From Burkholderiales bacterium (GTDB lineage: Bacteria > Pseudomonadota > Gammaproteobacteria > Burkholderiales > Burkholderiaceae_C): 64,000 bases of DNA. The stretch is taken from assembly GCA_016000265.1 (NCBI GenBank), contig JAECRL010000012.1, positions 62,001 through 126,000 on the forward strand, in the 5' to 3' direction. This document shows, piece by piece, positions 50,734 to 60,150 of this stretch. Each line of letters starts with the position of its first letter. The first letter of the stretch is position 1. The notes under the pieces were generated by a model. The model had not been told where the DNA came from. It ran no database searches and saw only the letters and a list, made by a program, of their open reading frames with translations. A program made the translations under genes and the position numbers.

Positions 50734-52523
50734 CAAAGCGAAGCGCCCAGGCGGCGCAGGGTGTCTTTCAGGGTCTGGTTGTCGCGGTCGCGCGCCTGGC
50801 CCTCTCGCCAAACGCGCAGGGCCTCGTCGCGCTGGCCTTGCTGCCACAGCACCTCACCCAGGTGGGCGGCGATCTCCGCGTCGGGGCGGTTGGTGTAGGC
50901 CTCTTGCAGGAGCTTGCGTGCTTCGTCCAGCTTGCCTTCGCGAAAGGCCACCCAGCCCAGGCTGTCGGTGATGAACGGGTCGCCCGGGCGCAGGGCCAGC
51001 GCCTGCACGATGAGCTGGCGGGCTTCGGGCAGGCGGGTGTTGTTGTCGGCGAGGCTGTAGCCCAGGGCGTTGTAGGCCCCTGCGTTGTCCGGGGCGAGCT
51101 TGATGACTTGGCGCAGGAGCCGCTCCATGTCTTCGAGCTGGTTGAGTTTTTCCGCCACCATGGCCTGGTCGTAGAGCAGGTCGGTGTCTTCTGGGAAGCG
51201 TTGGGTGCCTTGCTCCAACACCTTCCAGGCTTCGCGCCATTGCTTGAGTTCACGCAGCAGTTGGGCTTCGGCCTGAAGCTTGGCCACGGCGTCGCGGGCT
51301 TCGGTTTCGGGGAGGTTGCGCAGGGCTGAGCGGGCCTCGCCGATGCGGCCCTGGGCGGCCAGCAAGCGGGCGCGCTGGCTTTGCACGCTGAGTTTTTCGC
51401 GGCGGGGGTCGGCTCGGTCCAACCAGGCGAGGGCCTGGGTGGGTTGGTCGCGACGATCCTGGATCTGCGCCATCAACAGGCTGGCTTGTTCCTGGTCTTT
51501 GCTCAGGCTGACCTGGCCATGGGCGGCGTCGGTGGGCCGATCGGCGGCTTGCAGAACGGGCTGGAGCACGGCCTCGGCGGCATCCACCTGGCGCATCTCC
51601 AGTCGCACGGCGGCCAGCAGCACGCGGTGCCCAGCCTGGTCGGGTTGCAGTTTGATCAGCTGCTCGAGTTGTTCGGCGGCCTCCGGGTGGCGCTGGGAGG
51701 TGGCGAGTTTGCGGGCGTAGGCCAGGCGCAGGATCGGGCCGGCTTCGGCCTTGCTCAGCTGCTCTTTGACCAGGGCCTCGGCTTGAGGGTGCTGACCGAT
51801 GAGGTCGGCGGCGACGAGCTGGGCGCCGAGTTGTTCGGGGTCGAGTCGCAGGGCCCGGCTGGCCGCGTTGAAGGCCTTGTCGTTTTGTTGCGCCATCAGC
51901 CAGGACTCCGCGCTGGCGGACCAGGCCGCGGCCATCTCGAGCGGCGCGGTGCGCCAGGGTTCGGTGGCTTCATCGAGGACGCGGGCCGCGGCTTGCTTGT
52001 CACTCAGGCGGGACAGGCTGCGTGGCAGGCTGGCGATGAGCTGGGGTTGCTGGGGGGCGGCCGTGAGCTGGATGAGGGCGCGCAGCGGGGCGGCGAGTTC
52101 ACCCGGGCGCCCCAGGGCGATGAGGATGTGGGTGGTGAACTCGGCGGCTTCGCGAGACTGGGGCAGGGCCTGTCGCCAGGAGCGGGCGGCGGTGAGGGCT
52201 TGCTCTCCGGCCCGGGCGCGCAGGGCGATTTCGACGGCGCGCTGGTAGAGCTGGCCGTTTTGCGTGCGGCGCGCGGCCTCCAGGTAGATCTGGTAGGCCG
52301 AGCCGGCGTCGCCGCCGTTGGCCTGGATCTCGGCGACCATCAGTTGGTAGAAGAGGCCACCATCGAGCGCAGAGTTGTTGGGCGTGGCGGCGGTGGCGGC
52401 TCCGCACAGCAGGGCGCCGCTCAAGGCCAGGGTGAGCCAGGCTGGGACAGCGCGCCGGGGTGACGGGGCGGCCGCGTGAGATTCAGGGGCCATGGGAGGG
52501 ACGTTTGCGCGCAGGCGGGGCAT
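50733..52523 (-). CDS. Exported tetratricopeptide-repeat protein
   Basis: A 596-residue periplasmic or envelope protein with a signal peptide ([20 protein letters not shown], mature from about residue 45). The rest is helical TPR repeats, clearest at the C-terminus: [43 protein letters not shown] and [21 protein letters not shown]. It precedes lolB and ispE as in other Burkholderiales, where the upstream TPR protein is thought to work at the envelope. The ATG at 52523 has GGAG five bases upstream; an ATG ten codons later lacks one. Confidence 0.9.
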   Translation of the reverse strand: MPRLRANVPPMAPESHAAAPSPRRAVPAWLTLALSGALLCGAATAATPNNSALDGGLFYQLMVAEIQANGGDAGSAYQIYLEAARRTQNGQLYQRAVEIALRARAGEQALTAARSWRQALPQSREAAEFTTHILIALGRPGELAAPLRALIQLTAAPQQPQLIASLPRSLSRLSDKQAAARVLDEATEPWRTAPLEMAAAWSASAESWLMAQQNDKAFNAASRALRLDPEQLGAQLVAADLIGQHPQAEALVKEQLSKAEAGPILRLAYARKLATSQRHPEAAEQLEQLIKLQPDQAGHRVLLAAVRLEMRQVDAAEAVLQPVLQAADRPTDAAHGQVSLSKDQEQASLLMAQIQDRRDQPTQALAWLDRADPRREKLSVQSQRARLLAAQGRIGEARSALRNLPETEARDAVAKLQAEAQLLRELKQWREAWKVLEQGTQRFPEDTDLLYDQAMVAEKLNQLEDMERLLRQVIKLAPDNAGAYNALGYSLADNNTRLPEARQLIVQALALRPGDPFITDSLGWVAFREGKLDEARKLLQEAYTNRPDAEIAAHLGEVLWQQGQRDEALRVWREGQARDRDNQTLKDTLRRLGASL

Positions 52524-52599
52524 GGGGGCTCCAGTGAGACGGATCCATTCTATTGACAGTCTGAGGGGGCGAAAGGGGGTGGCCCGCATAATCGGGCGC

Positions 52600-53448
52600 A
52601 TGCCTGAATTGCCCGAAGTCGAGGTCACCCGCCGCAGCGTGGCCAGCCGCATCGCTGGAGCCGAAGTCGAGTCCGTTTTCGTCGGCAAGCCCCTGCGCTG
52701 GCCGCTGGGCATCGACGCCGATGAGCTGCGTGGCTGTCGCGTGGGCGAGGTGGTGCGACGCGGCAAGTACTTGTGGCTGCCCTTGTTGCCCGCGGACCGG
52801 CAAGCGCCTGCGCCGCGCAGCTCAGGTGGCTTGTTGATCCACCTGGGCATGTCGGGCTCCCTGGGCTTCAGCTGGCAGCCGGGCGCGCCGGGGCCGCACG
52901 ACCACTTCGATCTGCTCACCGACCGGGGGGTGTTGCGCCTGACCGATCCGCGCCGCTTCGGCGCCGTGGTGTGGGGGCCAGCGATGGATCAGGGCGTGCC
53001 GGCGAGGTTGCTGGCGGGGCTCGGGCGTGAGCCCTTTGACGAGGCCTTGACGCCTGAGGCGGTGCACACCGCCTTGCAGGGGCGCCGGGTGTCGATCAAG
53101 CAGGCGCTGCTGGCGGGGGACATCGTGGTCGGCGCGGGCAACATTTACGCCTGCGAGGCCCTGTTCCGCTGTGGCATCGACCCCCGTCTGGCCGCCGGAA
53201 AGGTCAGCCGCCCCCGCGTTGCGCGCCTGCTGGCGGAGGTGCGGGCGGTGTTGGCTCAGGCCATCGAGCAGGGCGGCTCCAGCTTGAGGGACTTCAAGGA
53301 CGCGCACGGTGCACAGGGGCACTTTCAGCTGTCGACCCAGGTGTATGGGCGCGAGGGGCAGCCTTGTCGGGTGTGCGGCACGCCGGTCAGGCGCATTCAG
53401 CAGGCGCAGCGCTCGACGTTTTTCTGCCCGATTTGCCAAAAGCGGTGA
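52600..53448 (+). CDS. mutM: Formamidopyrimidine-DNA glycosylase (Fpg/MutM)
   Basis: A 282-residue base-excision repair enzyme removing 8-oxoguanine. It begins [12 protein letters not shown] after Met, where Pro2 is the catalytic nucleophile and Glu3/Glu6 assist. The H2TH helix region and [19 protein letters not shown] follow, and a C-terminal zinc finger (CRVCGT...FFCPIC) binds DNA. Length is family-typical. The start is fixed by the need for Pro2. It is divergent from the TPR-lolB operon and 117 bases upstream of a dynamin-like gene that overlaps mutY, giving two oxidised-guanine repair genes near each other. Confidence 0.97.
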   Translation: MPELPEVEVTRRSVASRIAGAEVESVFVGKPLRWPLGIDADELRGCRVGEVVRRGKYLWLPLLPADRQAPAPRSSGGLLIHLGMSGSLGFSWQPGAPGPHDHFDLLTDRGVLRLTDPRRFGAVVWGPAMDQGVPARLLAGLGREPFDEALTPEAVHTALQGRRVSIKQALLAGDIVVGAGNIYACEALFRCGIDPRLAAGKVSRPRVARLLAEVRAVLAQAIEQGGSSLRDFKDAHGAQGHFQLSTQVYGREGQPCRVCGTPVRRIQQAQRSTFFCPICQKR

Positions 53449-53565
53449 TTCGGCTCGGCGGGATTTGACCTGGGCCGTCATCTGCCGATAACGCTGTACC
53501 TTTTGTCCCAAAGTTGACCCGAAGACCTGCTTGCGTTCGGGCGGCATGCGATAGGATCCCAAGCC

Positions 53566-55617
53566 ATGAAGCCGACCTTTGCCAGCCACCTCGACGCCTT
53601 CGGGCAATGGCGGGCCGACACCGAGGCGCGGCTGGCCGCGCTGGCCCGGTTCGCCCGCGAGCACGACCTGCTGGACGAGGCCTCGGGGGAGTGGTTCGAG
53701 GCGATGCGTCGGCGCCTGTCTGGCGAGAAGCTGATGGTGGCCTTCGTGGCCGAGTTCTCGCGCGGCAAGTCCGAGCTCATCAACGCCATTTTCTTCTCCG
53801 ACAAGGGGCGCCGCATGATGCCCGCATCGGCGGGGCGCACCACCATGTGCCCGGTCGAGCTGGGCTACGACGCCGACGACCCGGTCGGCTTGTCTCTTCT
53901 GCCCATCGACACGCGCCTGGAGGCGGCCTCGCTGGCCGAGTACCGCTTGCAGCCGGCGGCATGGACCTGGCACCCGCTGAACCTGGCCGACCCCGACGAG
54001 ATGGCCCGCGCCCTGGCCGAGGTCATGCGCACCCGGCTGGTCTCGCCAGAAGACGCCGCTCGCCTGGGCTTCTGGGACCCGGAGCGGCCCGATGACAACC
54101 CGCCCGCGGCGGCGGACGGTCGCGTCGAGGTGCCCGTCTGGCGCCACGCCCGCATCAACCTGCCGCACCCGTTGCTCAAGCGCGGTCTGGTGGTGCTGGA
54201 CACGCCAGGCCTGAACGCCATCGGCACCGAGCCCGAACTGACGCTGGGGCTGCTGCCCCAGGCGCACGCCACGGTGTTCATCCTGGGCGCGGACACGGGC
54301 GTGACCCGATCCGACCTGGACATCTGGCGCGATCACCTCAGCGGCCCGGCCCTGGCCCGTTACGTGGTGCTCAACAAGATCGACACGCTGGCCGACCCGC
54401 TGAGCACACCCGAGCAGGTGCGCGAGGTGATCGCGCGGCAGTGCAGCAGCGTGGCGCAGACGCTGGAGATTCCTTCGGAACATGTCTTCCCGATCTCGGC
54501 GCGTCAGGCGCTGGCCGCCCGTTTGAGCGACGACGTCGCCGGTTTGCATCACAGCCGCATCGAAGCGTTCGAGCACGCGCTCTCGGAGGGCCTGCTGCCG
54601 CGCCGTCGCGACAACCTCGCCCAGGCCGCCTGGGGCGGTGCCCAGCAGTTTCAGCAGCAGCTGGGGCGCCGTTTTGGCGAAATGCGCCGCCTGTACGCCG
54701 ACCAGCTCAACGAGTTGCGTGGCTTGCGCGGCAAGAGTTCCGGCAAGGTTCAGTTGATGATCCAGCGCGTGCAGTCCGAGGCGGGCGAGTTCGAGCAGTG
54801 CACGGCGCGCCTGCATGCCATGCGCAGCATCCACGCCCGCATGCTGCGCAGCGCCCTGCAGGACCTGTCGTCCGAGCGCCTGCGCCAGGAGGTGGATGTG
54901 CTGCACCAGGTGCTGGGCGGCTCCTGGCTGCCGCTGGGCGCACGCAAGGCCTTCATCGAACTGTGTGCGCGCCTGCGGGCCTTGATCGAGCAGGCCCAGC
55001 AACGCAACGACGAGATCCACGCCATGCTGGTGGCCTCGTTTTCGCGCCTGAACGCCGAGTTCGGCTTCAGCCTGGTGGCCGACGTGCCGCTGGATGTGCG
55101 CCGCTACACCGAAGACCTGAACCTCATCGAGCGCAACTACGTGCAGTACCTGGGGCTGAGTCAGGCGTTCCGCCTGGCGCAGCCGGGCTTTCAGGAGCAG
55201 TTCCGGCGCATGCTGATTTCACGCCTGCGCGTGGTCTTCGAGACCATCAGCAACGACATCGAGTTGTGGAACAAGACGGCGTCGGCGCAGGTGGACAGCC
55301 AGTTGCGCGAGCGACGCCGCAACTTCAAGCGTCGATACGAGTCGCTTGACCGCATCCAGTCGGCCTCCAACGAGCTTGACACGCGCGTTCAGGAAGTCCA
55401 GGCACAAGACGAGCGCGTGTTGCAGTTGCAAACCCGCCTGGCGACCTTGATGACACAGCTCGTCGAGGTGACCGACGTCGCCGGCGGCCGCCCCTCGGTC
55501 CAGCAGCCTGAAGCCGCGGCCGTTGCGGTGCAGCCCAGCGTGGCCGCCATGGAGGCCCTTTCCTTGGACCTGAACCTGTCTGGACCGGACGCGGCGGTCG
55601 CCCCTGTGGGCGCATGA
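53566..55617 (+). CDS. Dynamin-like GTPase
   Basis: A 683-residue bacterial dynamin-family GTPase. G1 is EFSRGKSE at about 63-70, with Ala in place of the first Gly of the usual G-x4-GKS. The G2 threonine pair is in AGRTTMCPVELG. G3 is DTPG at about 212-215, and G4 is NKID at about 270-273. The rest is largely helical (FGEMRRLYADQLNELRGL, RERRRNFKRRYESLDRIQSASNELDTRVQEVQ), the assembly stalk. A C-terminal Ala/Val-rich tail has no obvious membrane helix. Bacterial dynamins remodel or repair membranes, some in phage defence. The stop overlaps the mutY start (ATGA), so it is likely co-translated with a DNA repair gene. Confidence 0.9.
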   Translation: MKPTFASHLDAFGQWRADTEARLAALARFAREHDLLDEASGEWFEAMRRRLSGEKLMVAFVAEFSRGKSELINAIFFSDKGRRMMPASAGRTTMCPVELGYDADDPVGLSLLPIDTRLEAASLAEYRLQPAAWTWHPLNLADPDEMARALAEVMRTRLVSPEDAARLGFWDPERPDDNPPAAADGRVEVPVWRHARINLPHPLLKRGLVVLDTPGLNAIGTEPELTLGLLPQAHATVFILGADTGVTRSDLDIWRDHLSGPALARYVVLNKIDTLADPLSTPEQVREVIARQCSSVAQTLEIPSEHVFPISARQALAARLSDDVAGLHHSRIEAFEHALSEGLLPRRRDNLAQAAWGGAQQFQQQLGRRFGEMRRLYADQLNELRGLRGKSSGKVQLMIQRVQSEAGEFEQCTARLHAMRSIHARMLRSALQDLSSERLRQEVDVLHQVLGGSWLPLGARKAFIELCARLRALIEQAQQRNDEIHAMLVASFSRLNAEFGFSLVADVPLDVRRYTEDLNLIERNYVQYLGLSQAFRLAQPGFQEQFRRMLISRLRVVFETISNDIELWNKTASAQVDSQLRERRRNFKRRYESLDRIQSASNELDTRVQEVQAQDERVLQLQTRLATLMTQLVEVTDVAGGRPSVQQPEAAAVAVQPSVAAMEALSLDLNLSGPDAAVAPVGA

Positions 55618-56714
55618 AGCCAGCCGCCAGCGAGCACCTGCTGCAACTCGCGCAGCAGCTCACCCCTGACCTGGCAGCGCGCCTCGTGGCGTGGCAGGCG
55701 GAGAGCGGCCGCCACCACCTGCCCTGGCAGCAAACCCGGGACCCGTACCGGGTCTGGCTCTCCGAGATCATGCTGCAGCAGACCCAGGTCACCACGGTGC
55801 TGGGTTACTACGACCGATTCCTGGTGCGATTCCCGTGCGTGCTGGACCTGGCCAACGCCGAGCTTGATGAGGTCCTGACCCTGTGGAGCGGCCTGGGGTA
55901 CTACAGCCGCGCGCGCAACCTGCACCGCTGCGCCCAAGCCGTGCGCGACCTGCATGGCGGGCGCTTCCCGGAGACCGCGGCGGCTTTGCAGACGCTGCCG
56001 GGCATTGGCCCCTCGACCTCGGCGGCGATCGCGGCTTTCTGCTTTGGTGAGCGCATCTCGATCATGGACGGCAACGTCAAGCGGGTGCTGAGTCGCGTTT
56101 TGGCCTGGGGTGAAGACCTGTCGCTCAAGGTCCACGAGCGCAGCCTGTGGCAGGCGGCACAGCTGCTGCTGCCCGCGCACGCGGCCGACATGCCGCCCTA
56201 CACGCAGGGCCTGATGGACCTGGGGGCCACCCTTTGCACGCCGCGCAAGCCCAGCTGCCTGGTCTGCCCCTGGTCGGATCTGTGCGAAGGCCGGCGACAG
56301 GGTGAGCCGGAGCGTTTGCCCCTCAAGTCCGGCAAGCTCAAGCGCAGCCAGCGCGAAAGCTGGTGCCTGTGGCTGCAGCACGGCGACGAGGTCTGGCTGG
56401 TGCAGCGGCCGCACACCGGCATCTGGTCGGGGCTGTGGACGCTGCCCATGTTCGACTCGCCTGAGCGGCTGCGCGACGCCCACCCCGGTCCCACCGAAAC
56501 ACAGCCGCCCGTGACCCACGTGCTCACGCACCTGGACTGGCGGCTGCACCTGGAGCGCGCCGCTTCAGGTCCGGGTGAGCCCCGTCCGGACACCCGAACG
56601 ATGCAGCCCTGTTTGAGCGAAGCGGCCCTGGGTGAGGGGCGGTGGTGGCCCCTGAGTCAGCTCGACCAGGTGGCCTTGCCCAAACCGTTTCAGCGTTGGC
56701 TGAGCGGCAACTGA
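55614..56714 (+). CDS. mutY: A/G-specific adenine DNA glycosylase
   Basis: A 366-residue repair glycosylase removing adenine mispaired with 8-oxoguanine. The helix-hairpin-helix is LQTLPGIGPSTSAAIAAF, with the catalytic Asp in MDGNVKRVL and the early HLPWQQTRDPYRVWLSEIMLQQTQV. The iron-sulfur cluster motif C-x6-C-x2-C-x5-C is complete (CTPRKPSCLVCPWSDLC). A C-terminal NUDIX-like domain (from about 245) recognises 8-oxoG (HTGIWSGLWTLP). It overlaps the preceding dynamin-like gene by four bases. Confidence 0.97.
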   Translation: MKPAASEHLLQLAQQLTPDLAARLVAWQAESGRHHLPWQQTRDPYRVWLSEIMLQQTQVTTVLGYYDRFLVRFPCVLDLANAELDEVLTLWSGLGYYSRARNLHRCAQAVRDLHGGRFPETAAALQTLPGIGPSTSAAIAAFCFGERISIMDGNVKRVLSRVLAWGEDLSLKVHERSLWQAAQLLLPAHAADMPPYTQGLMDLGATLCTPRKPSCLVCPWSDLCEGRRQGEPERLPLKSGKLKRSQRESWCLWLQHGDEVWLVQRPHTGIWSGLWTLPMFDSPERLRDAHPGPTETQPPVTHVLTHLDWRLHLERAASGPGEPRPDTRTMQPCLSEAALGEGRWWPLSQLDQVALPKPFQRWLSGN

Positions 56715-56724
56715 CAGGGCGGCT

Positions 56725-57507
56725 TCAGGTCGACAGTTCGACGATGACGGGCGCGTGGTCGCTCGGGCGTTCGTTCTTGCGTGGCGCCTTGTCGACCACG
56801 CAGGCTTTCACGCAGGGCCGCAGCGCCTCGCTGACGAGGATGTGGTCGATGCGCAAGCCCTGGTTCTTGCGAAACGCCAGGTTGCGGTAGTCCCACCAGC
56901 TCCACACCTTGGGGGGCTGCTCGAACAGGCGGAAAGCGTCGCTCAGGCCCAGGCCGAGCAGGCGCTGGAAGTGATCGCGTTCGGGCACGGTGCAGTGGAT
57001 CTGGTCTTTCCAGCCAACAGGGTCGTGCACGTCGGCGTCGGTCGGGGCGATGTTGTAGTCACCCATGAGGACCAGCCTGGGGTGGCGCGTGAGTTCGTCC
57101 TTCACCCAGGCGTGGAGGGCCTCCAGCCAGGCCATCTTGTAGATGTACTTGTCGCTGTCGGGAGCCTGGCCGTTGGGGAAGTAGGCGCCGATCACGCGCA
57201 CGTTGCCCAGTTGCTCATGCGGCACGGTGGCGGCGATGACCCGGGCTTGTTCGTCGGCGAAGCCCGGGATGTTGCGCACGGTGTCGGTGCTGGGCTCGCG
57301 CGTCAGCAGGGCCACGCCGTTGTAGGTCTTCTGGCCAAACCAATGCGAGTGGTAGCCCGCGGCTTCCAGGTCGGCATGGGGGAACTTGTCGTCGCTGAGC
57401 TTGGTTTCCTGCAGCACCAGGGCATCGACCGGGTTGGCCGCCAGCCAGTCGATCAACTGGGGCAGGCGCACGGACAGGGAGTTGACGTTCCAGGTGGAGA
57501 GTTTCAT
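56725..57507 (-). CDS. xthA: Exodeoxyribonuclease III
   Basis: A 260-residue AP endonuclease/3'-5' exonuclease acting in base-excision repair. Endonuclease/exonuclease/phosphatase fold motifs are LSTWNVNSL, LQETKLSDDKFP, GDYNIAPTDADVHDP, and the C-terminal RIDHILVSEALR and PSDHAPVIVEL. It is convergent with mutY, separated by 10 bases. The start is the ATG at 57507; the conserved MKLSTWNVN begins the fold. Confidence 0.96.
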   Translation of the reverse strand: MKLSTWNVNSLSVRLPQLIDWLAANPVDALVLQETKLSDDKFPHADLEAAGYHSHWFGQKTYNGVALLTREPSTDTVRNIPGFADEQARVIAATVPHEQLGNVRVIGAYFPNGQAPDSDKYIYKMAWLEALHAWVKDELTRHPRLVLMGDYNIAPTDADVHDPVGWKDQIHCTVPERDHFQRLLGLGLSDAFRLFEQPPKVWSWWDYRNLAFRKNQGLRIDHILVSEALRPCVKACVVDKAPRKNERPSDHAPVIVELST

Positions 57508-57797
57508 GAGTTTTCTAGCGCGTTGAATTTATTGATGTTTTTGTCTGAGTTTTGCTGATTTTTGCGTCTAGCTACCCACTTAGCTACCCAAATGGTCTGT
57601 GCTTGACGACGTGCTCATCTGCTCCCAACTGGTGGCTGCATTATCTCGTCGGGAAGCGCTGGTCATCTGGATGTCGACAGCGATTTCCCCTCGCGGTAGC
57701 CGCCTCGCCGCACACAGCGTGGCCGGCGACGCTGGGTGCCTTGCAAAGATCGCCATTTCCTCCTAAGATTGCATGAAATTTCAATGAGAAATCAATC
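57508..57797. other. Non-coding boundary region before the AbiE-like genes
   Basis: 290 bases without a supported gene. GC falls visibly below the preceding housekeeping region. It contains a near-tandem direct repeat TAGCTACCCA (57569-57578 and 57581-57590) and, close to the antitoxin start, a 10-base palindrome TGAAATTTCA (57774-57783) flanked by GATTG/CAATC inverted pairs (57768-57772 and 57793-57797). The latter may be an operator for the antitoxin gene. Confidence 0.5.
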
Positions 57798-58409
57798 GTG
57801 GAAAGCGTTTCTGCTCCATCGAGGATGCTGGTAAGCGGTGCCGCCGAACGGCTGGCTGCCTTATTGCGCCCCGGGCGCGTGTACCGGCGAGAGGATCTGG
57901 CAGAGATGAGCAATGCGGTGGACCGTCACGTGCGTGAGTTGGTCGCCGAGGGGCTTGTGAAGAAATTGGCGCAGGGCATGTACTACGTGCCGAGGGTGTC
58001 CAGCTTCGGTCCTGTACCGCCTGAGGATGCCGAGGTGGTTGGCAGCTTTCTTCGCGACAGTGACTTCCTCGTGTTCTCGCCTTCGGCATACAACGCTGTG
58101 GGCCTGGGTACCACGCAGCTATACAACCGCACACTGGTCTACAACCACAAGCGGCATGGTGTGTTCAAGCTGGGCAATCGGCAGTTCGATTTCCGGGTGA
58201 AACCACGTTTCCCCAAAAAGCTCACGCCGGAGTTTTTGTTTGTCGATCTGCTCAACAACCTTGAGCAGTTGGCTGAAGATCGCGATGCTGTCTTGCGGCA
58301 AGCGCAGAGCAAGCTGTCTTCGTTTGACCTCGACAAGCTCAAACGCGCGCTCTCGACGTTTGGCTCTGTGGCGACCCGCAAGCGAGCCAAAGGTTGGCTG
58401 AGTGCCTGA
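57798..58409 (+). CDS. AbiEi-type antitoxin (DUF6088-like)
   Basis: A 203-residue protein with an N-terminal winged-helix region (RVYRREDLAEMSNAVDRHVRELVAEGLVKKLAQGMYYVP) followed by an AbiEi-like C-terminal domain (LVFSPSAYNAVGLGTTQLYNRTLVYNHKRHGVFKLGNRQFDFRVKPRF). These are type IV antitoxins that repress their own operon and oppose a nucleotidyltransferase toxin. The toxin gene starts at 58402, inside its stop codon region (eight-base overlap), a typical AbiE order. The GTG at 57798 was used; an ATG nine codons later is possible. Base composition is lower-GC than upstream genes. Confidence 0.85.
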   Translation: MESVSAPSRMLVSGAAERLAALLRPGRVYRREDLAEMSNAVDRHVRELVAEGLVKKLAQGMYYVPRVSSFGPVPPEDAEVVGSFLRDSDFLVFSPSAYNAVGLGTTQLYNRTLVYNHKRHGVFKLGNRQFDFRVKPRFPKKLTPEFLFVDLLNNLEQLAEDRDAVLRQAQSKLSSFDLDKLKRALSTFGSVATRKRAKGWLSA

Positions 58410-59070
58410 ATTTCTGCATCACCGCAAGGACTTCGGCGACCTGCTTGCCGTGGTCGCTGACGAACGAAGCCTTGATCCGACATTGGTCGGGAAGGACTAC
58501 TGGATCATGCATTGCCTTTTGGGGCTGCGAACTTAGGGGTTCAACTTCGAACTCAAGGGCGGCACATCCTTGTCCAAGGGCTTCGGTGTCATCCACCGAT
58601 TCTCGGAGGACATCGACATCCGGATCGCGCCTCCCAAAGAGCTGGAGGTCAAGACCGGCCGCCATCACAACAAGGTCGCTCATGTCTCGTCCCGTCGGGC
58701 TTTCTATGACTGGCTGGCCACTAAAATCAGAATCCCGGGCATTTTTCAAGTCGCGCGTGATGAAGATTTCGACGACGAGAAGATGCGCAGCGGTGGCATT
58801 CGCCTGTCCTATGCAGCGCGCACGGCCCCATTGGCAGGTGTCAAAGACGGGATCTTGCTGGAGCTCGGCTTTGATGACACCGCACCCAACAGACCGGTGA
58901 CAATCTCGTCCTGGGCGTGGGATACAGCAAGCGCACGCGGCGTATTAGTGGCAGACAACCGAGCTGTTGACGTGCCGTGCTACGCGCCTACCCACACCTT
59001 TGTCGAGAAGCTTCAGACGATTTCGACCAAGTACCGAAAGCTGGGAGAGGCACAGGGCTTCACAAACTGA
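58402..59070 (+). pseudogene. AbiEii/AbiGii-type nucleotidyltransferase toxin, disrupted
   Basis: Reading from a GTG at 58402, the frame gives PEFLHHRKDFGDLLAVVADE and VGKDYWIMHCLLGLRT, then an in-frame TAG at 58534-58536, after which the same frame continues GFNFELKGGTSLSKG, HRFSEDIDIR and so on. GGTSLSK and the downstream DIDIR are the nucleotidyltransferase signature of AbiEii toxins. The frame stops at 59070 after KYRKLGEAQGF, far short of the usual length, where it runs into an IS110 remnant. So the gene has a premature stop and a lost C-terminus. A readthrough product cannot be excluded for the stop, but not for the truncation. Confidence 0.8.
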
Positions 59071-59330
59071 GGCGCCATGAGCCGCACGGTGTGCTCAAGC
59101 TCCTGCAGCTTGCGAGCCCAGTGGTGAGCGCTGCCGCAAGCCTCCATGCCGATCAGGCACGGCGTCATGTTCGCGAAGAAGGCGGCAACCTGGTCTCGCC
59201 TTAACTGCTTGCGCAACACCGCCTTGCCGCGCTCGTTCGCTCCGTGGACCTGGAATACGTTCTTGGCCAGGTCGATGCCAATTGTCGTGTCTGCATGGTG
59301 GACGCTCCTTCCGTTTCAAGTGGCCGACAC
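59058..59330 (-). pseudogene. IS110-family transposase N-terminal remnant
   Basis: On the minus strand the frame reads TTIGIDLAKNVFQVHG, LRKQLRRDQVAAFF and IGMEACGSAHHWARKLQ, the first 90 residues of an IS110 DEDD transposase (Asp in GIDLAK; Glu in GMEACG). The sequence ends at RLMAPQFVKP, just before the rest of the catalytic core, at the junction with the AbiEii gene. The only ATG after the GGAAGGAG ribosome binding site (59296) is out of frame with this reading, so the start carries an apparent one-base indel. No right end of the element is present. Confidence 0.78.
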
Positions 59331-59561
59331 GCGCCACTCTGCCGTCATCGGGTGGGGGCGTCCATCCCATTGCTTACGAAGGATCTCTGGCGTCAGGGGA
59401 AAAACTTGGCCATCTTCAAGCGCAATAAGCCACTCCCGGTCTTGGCGCGCAGTCCGTTTGCCGAAGGGATATGGGGGGCTGCGGGATGGTCGACAGTCCC
59501 GGCGGGCGTTTGTGGGCGAGCCGGGCTGCTGCGTGAGCCTGTCGCGGAAAGTGGTGCCGTC
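59331..59561. other. Unassigned stretch between IS110 remnant and tetR
   Basis: About 230 bases with open frames on both strands but no recognisable protein. It may hold the upstream end of the IS110-type element. Confidence 0.35.
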
Positions 59562-60128
59562 TCAGACTGCCGTGCCGGCCGCAAACGAGTTGATCAGTTG
59601 GCGTTGTGCATGCAAGTGGTCTCCAGCGCTGTTCACGCGGTCCAGCAACAAGGCGCCTTCCAGCCCGGACATCATCACGGCGGCCAACCGGCTTGGGGGC
59701 AGGGGGTTAAGCAGTTCGCCCTTATGTTGCTTCAGGATCTGGGCCAACCAAGCTTCTGCCTGTTTGAAGAAGCCGCTCAAGAGGCTGCGGCAGTGCTCGT
59801 CGAGTGAGGACAACTCGGCGGCCAACATGCCGCACAGGCACAGCTTGTCGTCCTGAGCAGCTTCTTCAAATAGGTCAATAAAGGCTGACAGCTTGCGTTT
59901 TAAGGCTGTAGGCTTGTTGGCAATGGCTGTCAAGCGCTGCGCGAAGGCCTCGCTGTAGCTGGTGATCAGCACGGCGGTGAGGTCGTGCTTTTCCGGAAAG
60001 TAGTAGTGCACGCTAGACGACTTGACGCCCGTCTGTTCGGCGAGTTGGCGAAAACTCAGTTCGCGCAAGCCCGATCGCTGGACGATGGCCTGCGCCAGGG
60101 TTTGCAGTTCGGTACGTTTGTTAGCCAT
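59562..60128 (-). CDS. TetR/AcrR family transcriptional regulator
   Basis: A 188-residue repressor. The N-terminal HTH is GLRELSFRQLAEQTGVKSSSVHYYFPEKHDL (about 19-50). The C-terminal ligand/dimer domain is helical and holds CLCGMLAAELSSLDEHCR with three cysteines, which in related TetR proteins may sense electrophiles. It is the last gene of the AhpD-GST-cupin-TetR row, but a good promoter and a near-palindromic operator lie directly in front of it (60130-60176), so it is likely autoregulated and may control the row. Confidence 0.92.
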   Translation of the reverse strand: MANKRTELQTLAQAIVQRSGLRELSFRQLAEQTGVKSSSVHYYFPEKHDLTAVLITSYSEAFAQRLTAIANKPTALKRKLSAFIDLFEEAAQDDKLCLCGMLAAELSSLDEHCRSLLSGFFKQAEAWLAQILKQHKGELLNPLPPSRLAAVMMSGLEGALLLDRVNSAGDHLHAQRQLINSFAAGTAV

Positions 60129-60129
60129 G

Positions 60130-60150
60130 GTACCGTTGTCTCAACCGTAC
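60130..60150. promoter_or_regulatory. Putative TetR operator
   Basis: GTACCGTTG-TCT-CAACCGTAC is a 21-base near-palindrome with one mismatched pair, two bases upstream of the tetR start codon. It overlaps the -10 hexamer, as an autoregulatory operator would. Confidence 0.65.

Noticed and set aside
59244..59807. A 187-codon plus-strand open frame over the IS110 remnant and tetR 3' end.
   Set aside because: It mixes antisense of two unrelated genes and has no recognisable domain.
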